DNA of 64,000 bases from Flavobacterium restrictum. Its GTDB lineage: Bacteria; Bacteroidota; Bacteroidia; Flavobacteriales; Flavobacteriaceae. Shown one piece after another: positions 1 through 9,285 of this stretch. Below the pieces are notes generated by a model that ran no database searches, was not told where the DNA came from, and was given only the letters and a program-made list of their open reading frames with translations. The position numbers and the translations under genes are program-made. The stretch lies in contig NZ_VJZT01000005.1 of assembly GCF_007097245.1 (NCBI RefSeq), positions 1-64,000 of the forward strand, written 5' to 3'. The first letter of the stretch is position 1. Each line of letters begins with the position of its first letter.

Positions 1-210
1 TTTGGTTGAAAAAAAATTAGCGAATCTGCGGTAAATGGAACGCTGATGAAACGGATTTGCTTTGGCAAAAACACGGACAAAAACAGATTTTTTACTTTGG
101 TTTAAAAAAATTAGCGAATCTGCGGTAAATGGAACGCTGATGAAACGGATTTGCTTTGGCAAAAACACGGATAAAAACGGATTTTTTACTTTGGTTGAAA
201 AAAAATTAGG
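1..210. repeat. 94-bp direct tandem repeat, about two copies
   Basis: A unit beginning TTAGCGAATCTGCGG starts at 17 and again at 111, and the tail of a further copy ends near 206. The copies differ at only a few positions. Each contains a short inverted repeat (TTTGC-TTTG-GCAAA). The window cuts the left side, so more copies may lie outside. A small reading frame crosses it but is just repeated sequence. The rest of the gap (211-434) is AT-rich and I see nothing specific in it. Confidence 0.85.
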
Positions 211-434
211 GGTAGAATCCTTTTCTATTTTTGGGTTTTCTTTGAAAAAAAACCGAAAATTAGCCCAAACCGAAACTAAAAACCTTCTTTTTTGAAGACT
301 ACTGGCTTACTTTTCAACAAAAAGGCTTAAAAAATCACGATTTACCACTAAAAATACTCGATTTTTATACAATTATTACGTGTTATTATAACGCATTTAC
401 ATAAATTGCGATTTCGAATTAAAATCAGTGAGGT

Positions 435-3077
435 ATGTCAGCAATAGATGCAGAGCGCGAAAGGTTAAAATTAAGAAATGATAATAAAGGCTGGAAAAAA
501 TGGGGCCCGTACTTAACCGAACGCCAATGGGGAACGGTTCGGGAAGATTACTCTCAAAACGGCGATGCTTGGAATAGTATTACCCACGACATGGCACGTT
601 CCAAAGCGTACCGTTGGGGCGAAGAAGGAATTGGTGGTATTTCGGATAATAAACAACATATTTGTTTGGCTTTTGCCTTTTGGAACCACAAAGACCACAT
701 CCTAAAAGAACGCCTTTTTGGATTAACTGGCGGAGAATCCAATCACGGTGAAGATGTTAAAGAAATTTATTTCTACCAAGATTCAACGCCTACGCATTCC
801 TACCAAAAAATGCTGTACAAGTATCCGCAAGCCGCTTTTCCGTATGAAAAACTGGTTAAGGAATCTCGAAAACGCTCCCGACTCGAACCAGAATATGAGT
901 TGTTGGATACAGGCGTTTTTGACAAAGATGCTTATTTTGACATTTCGATTGAATATGCCAAAGCCGATGAACAGGATTTATTAATCAAAATCACGGTGGA
1001 GAATCGAGGAAAAACAGCGGCTCCAATTACGGTTTTGCCCACCATTTGGTTCCGTAATACTTGGTGTTGGGGTTATGATAATTACAAACACAAACCTACC
1101 TTAAACGGCGTAGGCAAATCCTTAATTGAGGTCAATCATCGTTTGGTAGGACATTTTAAAATGTATGCCGAAGCCGCCGATGAATTGTTATTTTGTGACA
1201 ACGAAACCAATTTTGAAAAACTCTACAATTCGCCCAATTTAACCCGCTATACCAAGGATGGGATTAATGATTATATTGTAAATGATAAAAAAGATACTAT
1301 AAATCCCAATCGTATTGGTACAAAAGCGTCCGTGAAATATGAGGATACTATTCCTGCCAAAGACAAAAAAGTGTACCGTTTGCGTTTTACCAATGGTACG
1401 CCAAACGCTCCATTTGCTGATTTTGATACTATTTTTGAAAAAAGACGTTGCGAAGCTGATGATTTTTATGAGTCCTTACAAAAAGGGATTCAAGACGATA
1501 CGCTAAAAACGATTCAACGTCAGGCGTACGCTGGAATGTTGTGGACCAAACAGTGGTATTATTACAATATGGACGAATGGATTAAAGGCGATCCGTCGAT
1601 GCCCAAACCCGATCAAAACAGAAAACACGGGCGCAACAGCACTTGGAAACATTTGTATACCGCCAATATTCTCTCGATGCCAGACAAATGGGAATATCCT
1701 TGGTTCGCCGCTTGGGATCTTGCCTTTCATACGTTGCCTTTGGCACGATTGGATCCTGATTTTGCCAAAAGGCAATTATCGGTCATTTTACGAGAATATT
1801 ACATGCACCCTAATGGGCAAATTCCGGCCTACGAATGGTCGTTTTCGGATGTGAATCCGCCGGTACATGCTTGGGCCACTTGGAAAGTATATGAAATTGA
1901 TAAGGAAATGAATGGTGGCATAGGCGATACCGTTTTCTTGGAACGTATTTTTCATAAATTGCTGTTGAACTTTACGTGGTGGGTAAATTTGAAAGACGAA
2001 GGTGGAAACAACATTTTTGGTGGAGGTTTCCTTGGAATGGATAATATTGGCGTTTTTGACCGCTCGGCAGATTTGCCCACAGGAGGACATCTCGAACAAG
2101 CCGATGGAACAGGTTGGATGGCGATGTATAGCTTGAATATGCTGCGAATAGCGTGCGAAATCGCCATAAAAAATCCCGTGTATCAAGACATGGCTTCTAA
2201 ATTTTTTGAACACTTTTTGCATATTGCCAGCGCCATGAATGCGATGGGAGATGACAAATTGAATTTATGGGACGAGGACGATCAGTTTTATTATGATATG
2301 TTGCACAAACCCAATGGCGAGTCGGAACTGCTCAAAGTGCGTTCGATGGTTGGATTAATTCCGCTTTTTGCTGTTGAGGTTTTAACCCCTGAATTACTAG
2401 AAAAATTACCTGATTTTAAGCGACGTGTCGAATGGTTATTAGACAATCGCCCTGATCTAGCCAGTTTAGTTTCGAGCTGGTACAATCCCGGTAAAGGCGA
2501 GAGTCGTTTGCTCTCTATCCTTCGGGGACACCGAATGAAAATGATTATGAAACGCATGTTTGATGAAACGGAATTTTTATCGGATTTTGGGGTGCGATCG
2601 CTATCAAAATACCATAAAGAACATCCTTATAAATTTAATTTTCATGGCGGCACCATTCAGGTAGATTACACACCAGCAGAGGCTACAGGCGATATGTTTG
2701 GAGGAAATTCGAACTGGAGAGGCCCCATTTGGTTTCCTATGAATTATTTGATTTTGGACTCATTAGAAAAATTTGCCAGTTATTACGGAAACGATTATGA
2801 AGTGGAATTCCCTACTAATTCAGGCAAAATGATGAATATAAAACTGGCAGCCGAAGGAGTTTCCAGACGATTATTGTCACTTTTTGTACCCGATTCGAAC
2901 AAAAAAATTCCCATGTATGGCGAATACGAAAAGTTTCAAAAAGACCCTGAATTTCATAAAAACCATTTGTTTTTTGAATATTTTGATGGCGATACTGGCA
3001 AAGGTTTAGGAGCCAATCATCAAACGGGTTGGACAGGATTAATTTCGGAAATTATTAGACAGTTGTATGTGAAATAG
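435..3077 (+). CDS. GH63-like (MGH1-type) glycosidase
   Basis: This is a large cytoplasmic (alpha/alpha)6-barrel glycoside hydrolase of the GH63 / mannosyl-oligosaccharide glucosidase superfamily, often annotated 'glucosidase'. No signal peptide is visible. The N-terminal segment (WKKWGPYLTERQWGTVREDY, about residues 20-40) is typical of the family. Conserved barrel motifs appear at DVNPPVHAW (about 470-480) and GGNSNWRGPIWFP (about 755-767), where family catalytic acids cluster. The 880-residue length is normal. The ATG at 435 follows a weak purine stretch (GTGAGGT) and gives the usual N-terminus. It probably hydrolyses an alpha-linked glucoside or trehalose-like sugar; the substrate cannot be read from sequence. 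A bidirectional terminator separates it from the convergent oxidoreductase gene. Confidence 0.85.
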   Translation: MSAIDAERERLKLRNDNKGWKKWGPYLTERQWGTVREDYSQNGDAWNSITHDMARSKAYRWGEEGIGGISDNKQHICLAFAFWNHKDHILKERLFGLTGGESNHGEDVKEIYFYQDSTPTHSYQKMLYKYPQAAFPYEKLVKESRKRSRLEPEYELLDTGVFDKDAYFDISIEYAKADEQDLLIKITVENRGKTAAPITVLPTIWFRNTWCWGYDNYKHKPTLNGVGKSLIEVNHRLVGHFKMYAEAADELLFCDNETNFEKLYNSPNLTRYTKDGINDYIVNDKKDTINPNRIGTKASVKYEDTIPAKDKKVYRLRFTNGTPNAPFADFDTIFEKRRCEADDFYESLQKGIQDDTLKTIQRQAYAGMLWTKQWYYYNMDEWIKGDPSMPKPDQNRKHGRNSTWKHLYTANILSMPDKWEYPWFAAWDLAFHTLPLARLDPDFAKRQLSVILREYYMHPNGQIPAYEWSFSDVNPPVHAWATWKVYEIDKEMNGGIGDTVFLERIFHKLLLNFTWWVNLKDEGGNNIFGGGFLGMDNIGVFDRSADLPTGGHLEQADGTGWMAMYSLNMLRIACEIAIKNPVYQDMASKFFEHFLHIASAMNAMGDDKLNLWDEDDQFYYDMLHKPNGESELLKVRSMVGLIPLFAVEVLTPELLEKLPDFKRRVEWLLDNRPDLASLVSSWYNPGKGESRLLSILRGHRMKMIMKRMFDETEFLSDFGVRSLSKYHKEHPYKFNFHGGTIQVDYTPAEATGDMFGGNSNWRGPIWFPMNYLILDSLEKFASYYGNDYEVEFPTNSGKMMNIKLAAEGVSRRLLSLFVPDSNKKIPMYGEYEKFQKDPEFHKNHLFFEYFDGDTGKGLGANHQTGWTGLISEIIRQLYVK

Positions 3078-3097
3078 CGACTTGCTTTTTTGAATAT

Positions 3098-3146
3098 AAA
3101 AACAGCTTTTCAGGATAACTTTTGATCCCGAAAAGCTGTTTTTTTT
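3098..3146. terminator. bidirectional intrinsic terminator
   Basis: Arms AAAACAGCTTTTC and GAAAAGCTGTTTT flank a 5' A-tract and a 3' T-tract. The hairpin sits between two convergent genes and can serve both. Confidence 0.85.
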
Positions 3147-4383
3147 ATAACTTCATGGCTTCGGCTACTAATCTTCCTGTTTTTAAAGCCGCATTTATGG
3201 AACCGTTTAACAAATGATCGCCACAAATAAATAAGGTTTCAGTTATTTTTATTTCGGAAAGGGGAATTTCATCTCGAACACTATCTTGATTGGGTAAACC
3301 ATACGCAATACGGTAGGTTTTAAGCATTTTCCAATGAGAAACTTGCGTGCCATACCATTGTGAAAGTTCCGCTTTCATGTTTTCGGCTAATGTGGTATCG
3401 TCTTGGGTTGGTATGCCGTTATAGGAAACGGAAATTAATACTTTCCCCTTTGGCGCATAGGCTTTTGAAACATTGGAAATAACAGTTAAATTCGAGACCC
3501 ATTTTTTATTTTTTGAAGCATTTAAAACCACCACTGCTTTTTTGGTTGGTGCAACAGGAGCCTCAAAATAAACATTCGTTACTTGCTGTGTGTCACTTTT
3601 TTGGTTGGGATAAAAAGCTTTACTAAATTCACACGCATTGGTTGCCAATACAATTTGCGTTGCTTCTAGCACGGTTCCATCTTCGAGAAAAACGCTATTT
3701 GCTTGAATATTGATTACTTTTTTATGGTATTGAATGGCCTCTTTGGGTAACTTATGAAGCAATTGTTTCGGAATTTCTTCCATGCCCAATTCAGGTACAG
3801 CAACATCACCATCAGAGAACATTTTCATAACAAAATCAAACATTTTGCCCGAGGTAGTCAGCTTGTTTTCTAAATAAATTCCAGCCAAAAAAGGCGCATA
3901 AAACCTTTCAATCATTTTGGAACTGAAACCGTAGCTCGCTAATTTTTGCAAGGTAGTTTGTTCCGGTTGTTCAAATAGTTCTTTGATAGTTGCATTTTGC
4001 AATTTGTTTTTTAACCAAAGGGTTAGCAATTTATCTTTTAGGGAACCAACGGGAGCAAAAAGAGTTGCCAACAAAGCGGCTGGACGTCTAAAAGGATCGG
4101 CTATTTCAAATGTGCCTCCATCGAACAAAACGGTTGCGCCGGGAAGCATTTTCTGGAGATTTAAATCAGAGTAGTTGAGTAAGGCTTTTGTTTCTGGATA
4201 TGCGGTTAATAACACCTGAAATCCTCTGTCTAAAAGAAACCCTTGATAGGAATCTGTTTTTATACGTCCGCCAGCGCGCTCCGTTGCCTCCAAAAGAAGT
4301 ACTGTGCGTCCCTGTTTGTGTAAATGTACTGCCGCCGAAAGTCCTGCTATTCCTGCTCCTATAATAATTACATCGTGTTTCAT
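3145..4383 (-). CDS. FAD-dependent amine-oxidase-fold oxidoreductase
   Basis: An FAD/NAD(P)-binding oxidoreductase of the protoporphyrinogen oxidase / phytoene desaturase / amine oxidase superfamily. The dinucleotide-binding motif (IIIGAGIAGLSAA) begins at residue 6 and is followed by the usual LLLEATERAGGRI segment. The C-terminal FAD-contact region (FICGDHLLNGSINAALKTGRLVAEA) is also present. I start it at the ATG at 4383 (MKHDVIIIG, 412 aa) because a longer frame to 4446 would put a non-conserved hydrophobic extension before the Rossmann fold. It is cytosolic with no clear pathway partner nearby. The substrate is unknown. Confidence 0.8.
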   Translation of the reverse strand: MKHDVIIIGAGIAGLSAAVHLHKQGRTVLLLEATERAGGRIKTDSYQGFLLDRGFQVLLTAYPETKALLNYSDLNLQKMLPGATVLFDGGTFEIADPFRRPAALLATLFAPVGSLKDKLLTLWLKNKLQNATIKELFEQPEQTTLQKLASYGFSSKMIERFYAPFLAGIYLENKLTTSGKMFDFVMKMFSDGDVAVPELGMEEIPKQLLHKLPKEAIQYHKKVINIQANSVFLEDGTVLEATQIVLATNACEFSKAFYPNQKSDTQQVTNVYFEAPVAPTKKAVVVLNASKNKKWVSNLTVISNVSKAYAPKGKVLISVSYNGIPTQDDTTLAENMKAELSQWYGTQVSHWKMLKTYRIAYGLPNQDSVRDEIPLSEIKITETLFICGDHLLNGSINAALKTGRLVAEAMKL

Positions 4384-4473
4384 TGTTTTACAGCTATTTT
4401 TACAAAAATAAGCGAAAATGAGTTTTAAATAAAAAAGTGACTTCAATTTATACCAATACTTTTTAAAACAAAT

Positions 4474-4503
4474 AAAAGACCTTACATCGCTGTAAAGTCT
4501 TTT
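4474..4503. terminator. terminator hairpin, mismatch family copy 1
   Basis: Arms AAAAGAC and GTCTTTT enclose a C/A mismatch and an inner TTACA/TGTAA stem around a 4-nt loop. It lies about 80 nt past the end of the GH3 glycosidase gene on the minus strand. Nearly the same hairpin recurs at 8052 and 11336. Confidence 0.75.
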
Positions 4504-4584
4504 GATAAAAGGCTACTTCTTGACAAAAATTGTTGAGAAGTAAACCCTAAATTATACCGATACTATTTATAAGCAGTATTGATA

Positions 4585-7062
4585 TTAGTGTTTCAAGTCT
4601 GCAAATTTAGCATCTGCAGCAAAAGCAGGATTTGTTTTCTCTACCACTATTTCTTTTGCTACAGCAAATGCAGCCGTTTGTTTGATGTTCAATGAGGATG
4701 TTCCAATGGATACTTTGTAAGCACCCGCTTCGGCAATCCAGGCATTTCTGGCGGTAACAAACGAAGCTAAATCTTTAGGATTCAAAGTCAACGTAATGGT
4801 TTGACTTTCGCCTGGTTGCAATAGATTTGTTTTGGCAAATGCTTTCAACTCGGCACTTGGTTTGTCTGTATTTTTGGACGGAGCCGAAAGGTATAATTCT
4901 ACCACTTCTTTTCCGGGCGTTTTTCCAGTGTTTTTTACCGTTACAGTAGCCGTCATTTTATTAGCAAAAGTGGTTGCGCTTAATTTCAAATTAGCTACAT
5001 CAAAACTTGTATAGGATAATCCATAGCCAAATTCGTAAGATGGTTTAACGTTAAAGGTGTTGTAGTAACGATAGCCCACATAAACGCCTTCCTCGTAGGT
5101 TACACTTGTAGGGTTTTCGGCAGGTGTTCCAATCCAGTTTTTGAATGATGGGGTATCCGCATAATTTACTGGAAAAGTCATGGTTAATTTTCCTGATGGT
5201 GTTATTTTTCCAGAGAAAACATCGGCTACAGAGTTGCCGCCTTCTTGACCTGGTTGCCATGGTAACAGGATGGCATCTACACTATCTTTCCAACTAGCAG
5301 TTTCAATGACACCACCAATATTTAGGACAACTACCACTTTTTTGCCTTGAGCGTGAAAAGCAACCGAAACCTTGTTGATCAATGCTAATTCATCTGGAGC
5401 CAAATTGAAATCGGCATCTACTTTACGGTCATCGCCTTCACCTGCATTTCTACCAATGGTAATCAAAGCAACTTCGGATGAATTGGCTTTGCTTTCGATC
5501 ATTTCTTTGCTCAATTCCAGTTCTTCAATACGTTTTGGAGAAGCCATTAATCCGCCATTTTTTTCACGACGTTCTAGTTCTTTGGCTTTTTGATCTGCTG
5601 CGTATGGTTTGTAAGCTCCTTCTAAATCTTTGTCTATTGTAAAACCGGAATTGGTTAATCCGTCAATTAAGGAAACGGTGTACGCTTCATTTACATCACC
5701 ACTTCCTGTTCCTCCAGAAATAAAATCATACGAAGTCACTCCAAAAACAGCTAATGGAGCAGTTTTGGAAGAAAATGGCAAGGTGTTTTTGTCATTTTTC
5801 AATAAAATAGTTCCTTCGGCAGCTGCTTGTCTGGTTACTTCGGCATTGGCTTTTAAATTTGGTTTTTCGGAGTATTTGTAATTGTTCATCGATGGAGAAC
5901 GCATTACCAATTCTAGGATGCGAGTCAAATCTTTGTTGATGACAGCAGGAGTTAATTTGCCGCTTTTCATATTGTCTAAAATCGCTTGTTTTTGGTTGGG
6001 CATTCCCGGCATCAATAAATCGTTTCCAGCGCTTAATTGTGCCGTAACATTACTTACAGCATTTGGAGCAAAAGGAGAATTTACACCTCCAAAACCATCA
6101 TAACCACCAAACCAATCCGTCATTACCAATCCTTTGAATCCCCATTCGTTTCTTAAAACGGTGGTTAATAAATCTTTTCTTTGAGAAGTATAGGTGCCAT
6201 TTATTAAATTATATGACGACATAATGGTCCAAGGTTGTGCCTCTTTTACCGAGATTTCAAAACCTCTTAAATAGATTTCGCGCAAAGCTCTCTCGCTAAT
6301 GTGTGCATTAACGCCCATACGATTGCGCTCTTGATTGTTAGCCGCAAAGTGTTTTATTGAAGTTCCAACACCATTGGACTGAATCCCGTTTACAATTGCT
6401 GCCGAAATTTTTCCAGTAACTAATGGATCTTCAGAGTAGTATTCGAAATTTCTACCACACAATGGGTTCCTGTGAATGTTCATGCCTGGACCTAACAAAA
6501 CGTCCACTCCATATTCCTTCACTTCGTTTCCTATCGCTTTCCCTACATTATTGATTAGTTCCGTATTCCAAGTCGAGGCTAATGAAGTTCCCACAGGAAA
6601 TGCCGTTGCATAATAATTGTTGGGGTCGTTGTTTCGTTTAGGATTAATTCTCAAGCCTGCAGGCCCATCAGAAACGACAACAGTTTGAATTCCCAATCGT
6701 TTTAATTCATACGTTCCACCAGCTGCACCAGTTACTTTTCCTTGAAAACCTTCTGTTGTAAACTTAAAAGTTTTTACATCAAATCCGGGCATTCCAATTC
6801 CTATAAGTAGGGTTGCTTTTTCGTCATCGGTCATTTTACGTATCAAATCCTGAATTCTATCCGCCATGGGGAGGCGAGTATCTTCGTAAATATCTAATTT
6901 TCCGTTTTGGTTTAAATCCGAAAAAGAAAATCCATTACTAGTCAAAACGGGCTTTCCATTGGCATCTTTAGTTTCAGAATGCTTGTTCCATGAAATCCCA
7001 GAAACAACTGCTATTGAAAGCAACGAGGCTTTGGCCACTTTCAAAAAAGAATAATTTTTCAT
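4585..7062 (-). CDS. GH3 beta-glucosidase, exported
   Basis: Glycoside hydrolase family 3 (beta-glucosidase / BglX type), 825 aa, exported through an N-terminal hydrophobic signal (about residues 8-24). After it comes a short EF-hand-like stretch (DLNQNGKLDIYED). The N-terminal barrel carries the nucleophile Asp in VMTDWFGG (D316). The alpha/beta sandwich carries the probable acid/base Glu in GRNAGEGDDRK (E542). A C-terminal fibronectin-III-like domain follows (about 690-800). It hydrolyses terminal beta-linked glucose or xylose from oligosaccharides, probably in the periplasm. It is transcribed divergently from a Nudix-type regulator, and a 23-bp palindrome lies 25 bp before its start codon, suggesting control by that regulator. 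Confidence 0.92.
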   Translation of the reverse strand: MKNYSFLKVAKASLLSIAVVSGISWNKHSETKDANGKPVLTSNGFSFSDLNQNGKLDIYEDTRLPMADRIQDLIRKMTDDEKATLLIGIGMPGFDVKTFKFTTEGFQGKVTGAAGGTYELKRLGIQTVVVSDGPAGLRINPKRNNDPNNYYATAFPVGTSLASTWNTELINNVGKAIGNEVKEYGVDVLLGPGMNIHRNPLCGRNFEYYSEDPLVTGKISAAIVNGIQSNGVGTSIKHFAANNQERNRMGVNAHISERALREIYLRGFEISVKEAQPWTIMSSYNLINGTYTSQRKDLLTTVLRNEWGFKGLVMTDWFGGYDGFGGVNSPFAPNAVSNVTAQLSAGNDLLMPGMPNQKQAILDNMKSGKLTPAVINKDLTRILELVMRSPSMNNYKYSEKPNLKANAEVTRQAAAEGTILLKNDKNTLPFSSKTAPLAVFGVTSYDFISGGTGSGDVNEAYTVSLIDGLTNSGFTIDKDLEGAYKPYAADQKAKELERREKNGGLMASPKRIEELELSKEMIESKANSSEVALITIGRNAGEGDDRKVDADFNLAPDELALINKVSVAFHAQGKKVVVVLNIGGVIETASWKDSVDAILLPWQPGQEGGNSVADVFSGKITPSGKLTMTFPVNYADTPSFKNWIGTPAENPTSVTYEEGVYVGYRYYNTFNVKPSYEFGYGLSYTSFDVANLKLSATTFANKMTATVTVKNTGKTPGKEVVELYLSAPSKNTDKPSAELKAFAKTNLLQPGESQTITLTLNPKDLASFVTARNAWIAEAGAYKVSIGTSSLNIKQTAAFAVAKEIVVEKTNPAFAADAKFADLKH

Positions 7063-7086
7063 AAGGTTATTTTAGTTAATAGTATT

Positions 7087-7109
7087 TATTGCTTCATTAT
7101 GAAGCAATA
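7087..7109. promoter_or_regulatory. 23-bp palindromic operator candidate
   Basis: Perfect 11-bp arms, TATTGCTTCAT and ATGAAGCAATA, around a single central T. It lies in the divergent gap between the GH3 gene and the NrtR/AraR-like regulator, close to the GH3 start. NrtR-family proteins typically bind palindromes of about 21 bp, so this is the obvious candidate site for the adjacent regulator. Confidence 0.7.
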
Positions 7110-7218
7110 TTAATTATTTTTTTTGATATTTGCATAAAAAGAGATTAAAATTTTCATTATTCGTTTTTAAAAAAAGAAATTACTTATAATATATTACTTT
7201 TATAGCCAATTTATACCC

Positions 7219-7965
7219 ATGGAGTTTAAAAAAATAATTGAAGAAAAATCAAAGCAAGCCTGGGAAATTTACCTCCCTAATTTATCTATTGACTGCGTTG
7301 TGTTTGGATTTCACGACGCTCTTGTAAAAGTTTTGGTGGTAAAAATGAAGGAAAATAATCTCTGGGCACTTCCTGGTGGCTACATTTTAAAAACCGAAAA
7401 TATCAAAGAAGCAGCAAGCCGAATTTTGCATCAACGAACAGGAGTTACCAACATTTACTTGCAACAATTTCGGGTTTTTAGTGATTTGAATCGTTCCGAA
7501 GGTTTTTTTGAAGCATTCGAAAACACCATTTGGAACAAACAGCGCTTCCTCTCGGTGGGATTTTATGCTTTAGTCGATTTTTCTACCGTAAAGTTAGTGG
7601 TTGATAATTTTTCGGACGCTTGCGAATGGAAAGCTATCGACGAATTGCCCGAACTCATGATGGATCACCAATACATTTTTGACAAAGCATTGGGCACTCT
7701 CCGCAAAGAATTGAACTACAAACCCATAGGTTTTAACTTATTACCAGAGAAATTCACCATGCCCGAACTTCAAAAATTGTATGAAATTATTCTGGGCAAA
7801 AAACTAAATCGCGGGAATTTTTTCAGAAAAATGTTGCGATACGATATTTTGATAAAACTAGACGAAAGTAGAAAAGGCGGTGCTCACAAAGCCCCCGATT
7901 TGTACAAATTTGATGTAGAAAAATACCAATTGGCACTTAAAGATGGCCTGAATGAAGGCTGGTAA
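7219..7965 (+). CDS. NrtR/AraR-type Nudix transcriptional regulator
   Basis: A Nudix-fold regulator, 248 aa. The N-terminal Nudix-like domain (about 20-150) contains LWALPGGYILKTENIKEAA, but the catalytic Nudix box is degenerate (no REXXEE), as usual in members that sense rather than hydrolyse. The C-terminal winged helix (about 165-240) has the NrtR hallmark of a MPELQKLYE helix followed by NRGNFFRKML. In Bacteroidota this family includes AraR, which represses pentose-use genes. Next to a divergent GH3 glycosidase it most likely responds to a sugar or sugar-nucleotide. The effector is an inference from context. Confidence 0.85.
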   Translation: MEFKKIIEEKSKQAWEIYLPNLSIDCVVFGFHDALVKVLVVKMKENNLWALPGGYILKTENIKEAASRILHQRTGVTNIYLQQFRVFSDLNRSEGFFEAFENTIWNKQRFLSVGFYALVDFSTVKLVVDNFSDACEWKAIDELPELMMDHQYIFDKALGTLRKELNYKPIGFNLLPEKFTMPELQKLYEIILGKKLNRGNFFRKMLRYDILIKLDESRKGGAHKAPDLYKFDVEKYQLALKDGLNEGW

Positions 7966-8051
7966 ATGTACCGAAATGAATTTCTTAATAACGCTTTTGG
8001 TAAAAAATACTGTTACAAAAACATTTTTTTGGCTATGCCCACAAAATAAAA

Positions 8052-8079
8052 AAAGACCTTACATGGCCGTAAAGTCTTT
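8052..8079. terminator. terminator hairpin, mismatch family copy 2
   Basis: AAAGAC / GTCTTT arms with the same internal C/A mismatch and a TTAC/GTAA inner stem. It sits between the convergent regulator and acyltransferase genes. Confidence 0.75.
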
Positions 8080-8109
8080 GATTGTATATTAGTTGAACTG
8101 AATTCTAAC

Positions 8110-9210
8110 TTATATTTTTATATAAATCTTCTTTTTATTAAGATAAAAACCAACCAGCCAACAAAATAGCATAATGGAAAGGGCAAATCCCAAAGAACCC
8201 AAATAACCACCCAACCAAGAGATAAAAAGAGTGTCAGCAATCCAATTATAAGCTGCATTTCCTTTTATCGTAAATTGATATAGCACGGTAACAAGCAACT
8301 CCGAAAGCAGGTAAATAAACAATGGATTTTTGCCAAATATTTCGAAAAAGGAAGCCCATTTCGTCTTTTTTAAAATATCCAAAACATAGACTAACACGGA
8401 CAACACAACAAGATCAAGGCCTATGGTTAGCAAAACGAAAGAACTTGTCCAGAGTTTTTTGTTTATTGGAAAAAACAAATCCCAACCCAAGGCAAGAACA
8501 ATTAGCAGGCCTCCTAGAAGACTCATTCTGGCGATAGTTTTATAATTTTGACCACTTTTTTGAAGGAAAGAACCCGCTAGATATCCTCCAATTATGTTGA
8601 CAATTGCGGGCAAAGTGCTCAACAAACCTTCGGGGTCAAAAGCTATTCCGTTGCCGTGATACATGTGATTTTCGCCAATTAACCACGCATCTAATTTTAA
8701 AACAGCATTACCCGCCAGTGTCAAATCGCCAAAGGCAACAAGCACTACTTGATAAATAAGAAGCGCCAAAACACTAAAGAGAATCGCCCCTTTGGTACTG
8801 CAAAAACGCAAAACAACCGAAGCAAAACAATAGCACAACGCAATTCGTTGCAAGACACCAAATATTCGAGTGTCACTTAAGGGTTTTAGACCTCCACTAT
8901 CAAAAAACGGAAACCAATACATTAAAAAACCCAATAAGAATAGGATTGCAGTGCGTTTTATAACTTTTGAAAAAAAGATTTTATTAGACAAGGTTTCATA
9001 TAAAGGCATGCTAAAACTCATGGAATTACCCACAATAAAAAGGAATGTTGGAAAAACCAAATCCGTAGGTGTAAAACCGTGCCATTTGGCGTGCAATAAG
9101 GGTGCAAAAGTAGTGGCTTCTTTACCAGGAGAGTTTACAATTATCATAAGTGCAATATCTAAACCTCTGAAAACATCTAATGATAAATACCGTTTTTTAA
9201 GTTGATTCAC
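8110..9210 (-). CDS. COG4299 / DUF5009 membrane acyltransferase
   Basis: A polytopic membrane protein, 366 aa with about ten hydrophobic segments, of the NagX / heparan-alpha-glucosaminide N-acetyltransferase-like family. The diagnostic N-terminus is present: RYLSLDVFRGLDIALMI followed by an extracytoplasmic HAKWHGFTPTDLVFPTFLF loop carrying the conserved His and Asp. Family members transfer acetyl groups across the membrane onto terminal glucosamine. It lies 75 bp downstream of the Tat-exported Gfo/Idh/MocA gene on the same strand and may be cotranscribed. The sugar acceptor is unknown. Confidence 0.85.
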   Translation of the reverse strand: MNQLKKRYLSLDVFRGLDIALMIIVNSPGKEATTFAPLLHAKWHGFTPTDLVFPTFLFIVGNSMSFSMPLYETLSNKIFFSKVIKRTAILFLLGFLMYWFPFFDSGGLKPLSDTRIFGVLQRIALCYCFASVVLRFCSTKGAILFSVLALLIYQVVLVAFGDLTLAGNAVLKLDAWLIGENHMYHGNGIAFDPEGLLSTLPAIVNIIGGYLAGSFLQKSGQNYKTIARMSLLGGLLIVLALGWDLFFPINKKLWTSSFVLLTIGLDLVVLSVLVYVLDILKKTKWASFFEIFGKNPLFIYLLSELLVTVLYQFTIKGNAAYNWIADTLFISWLGGYLGSLGFALSIMLFCWLVGFYLNKKKIYIKI

Positions 9211-9285
9211 TGTGTGCTTATTTATAAAAAGGAATTCCTTTTCAATTATACAAATTACTATTTTTTTCGTTTGGGTTTGTATTGT

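Noticed and set aside
62..295. A 77-codon plus-strand frame over the first repeat
   Set aside because: It is the tandem repeat read in frame, with low complexity and no conserved protein signal.
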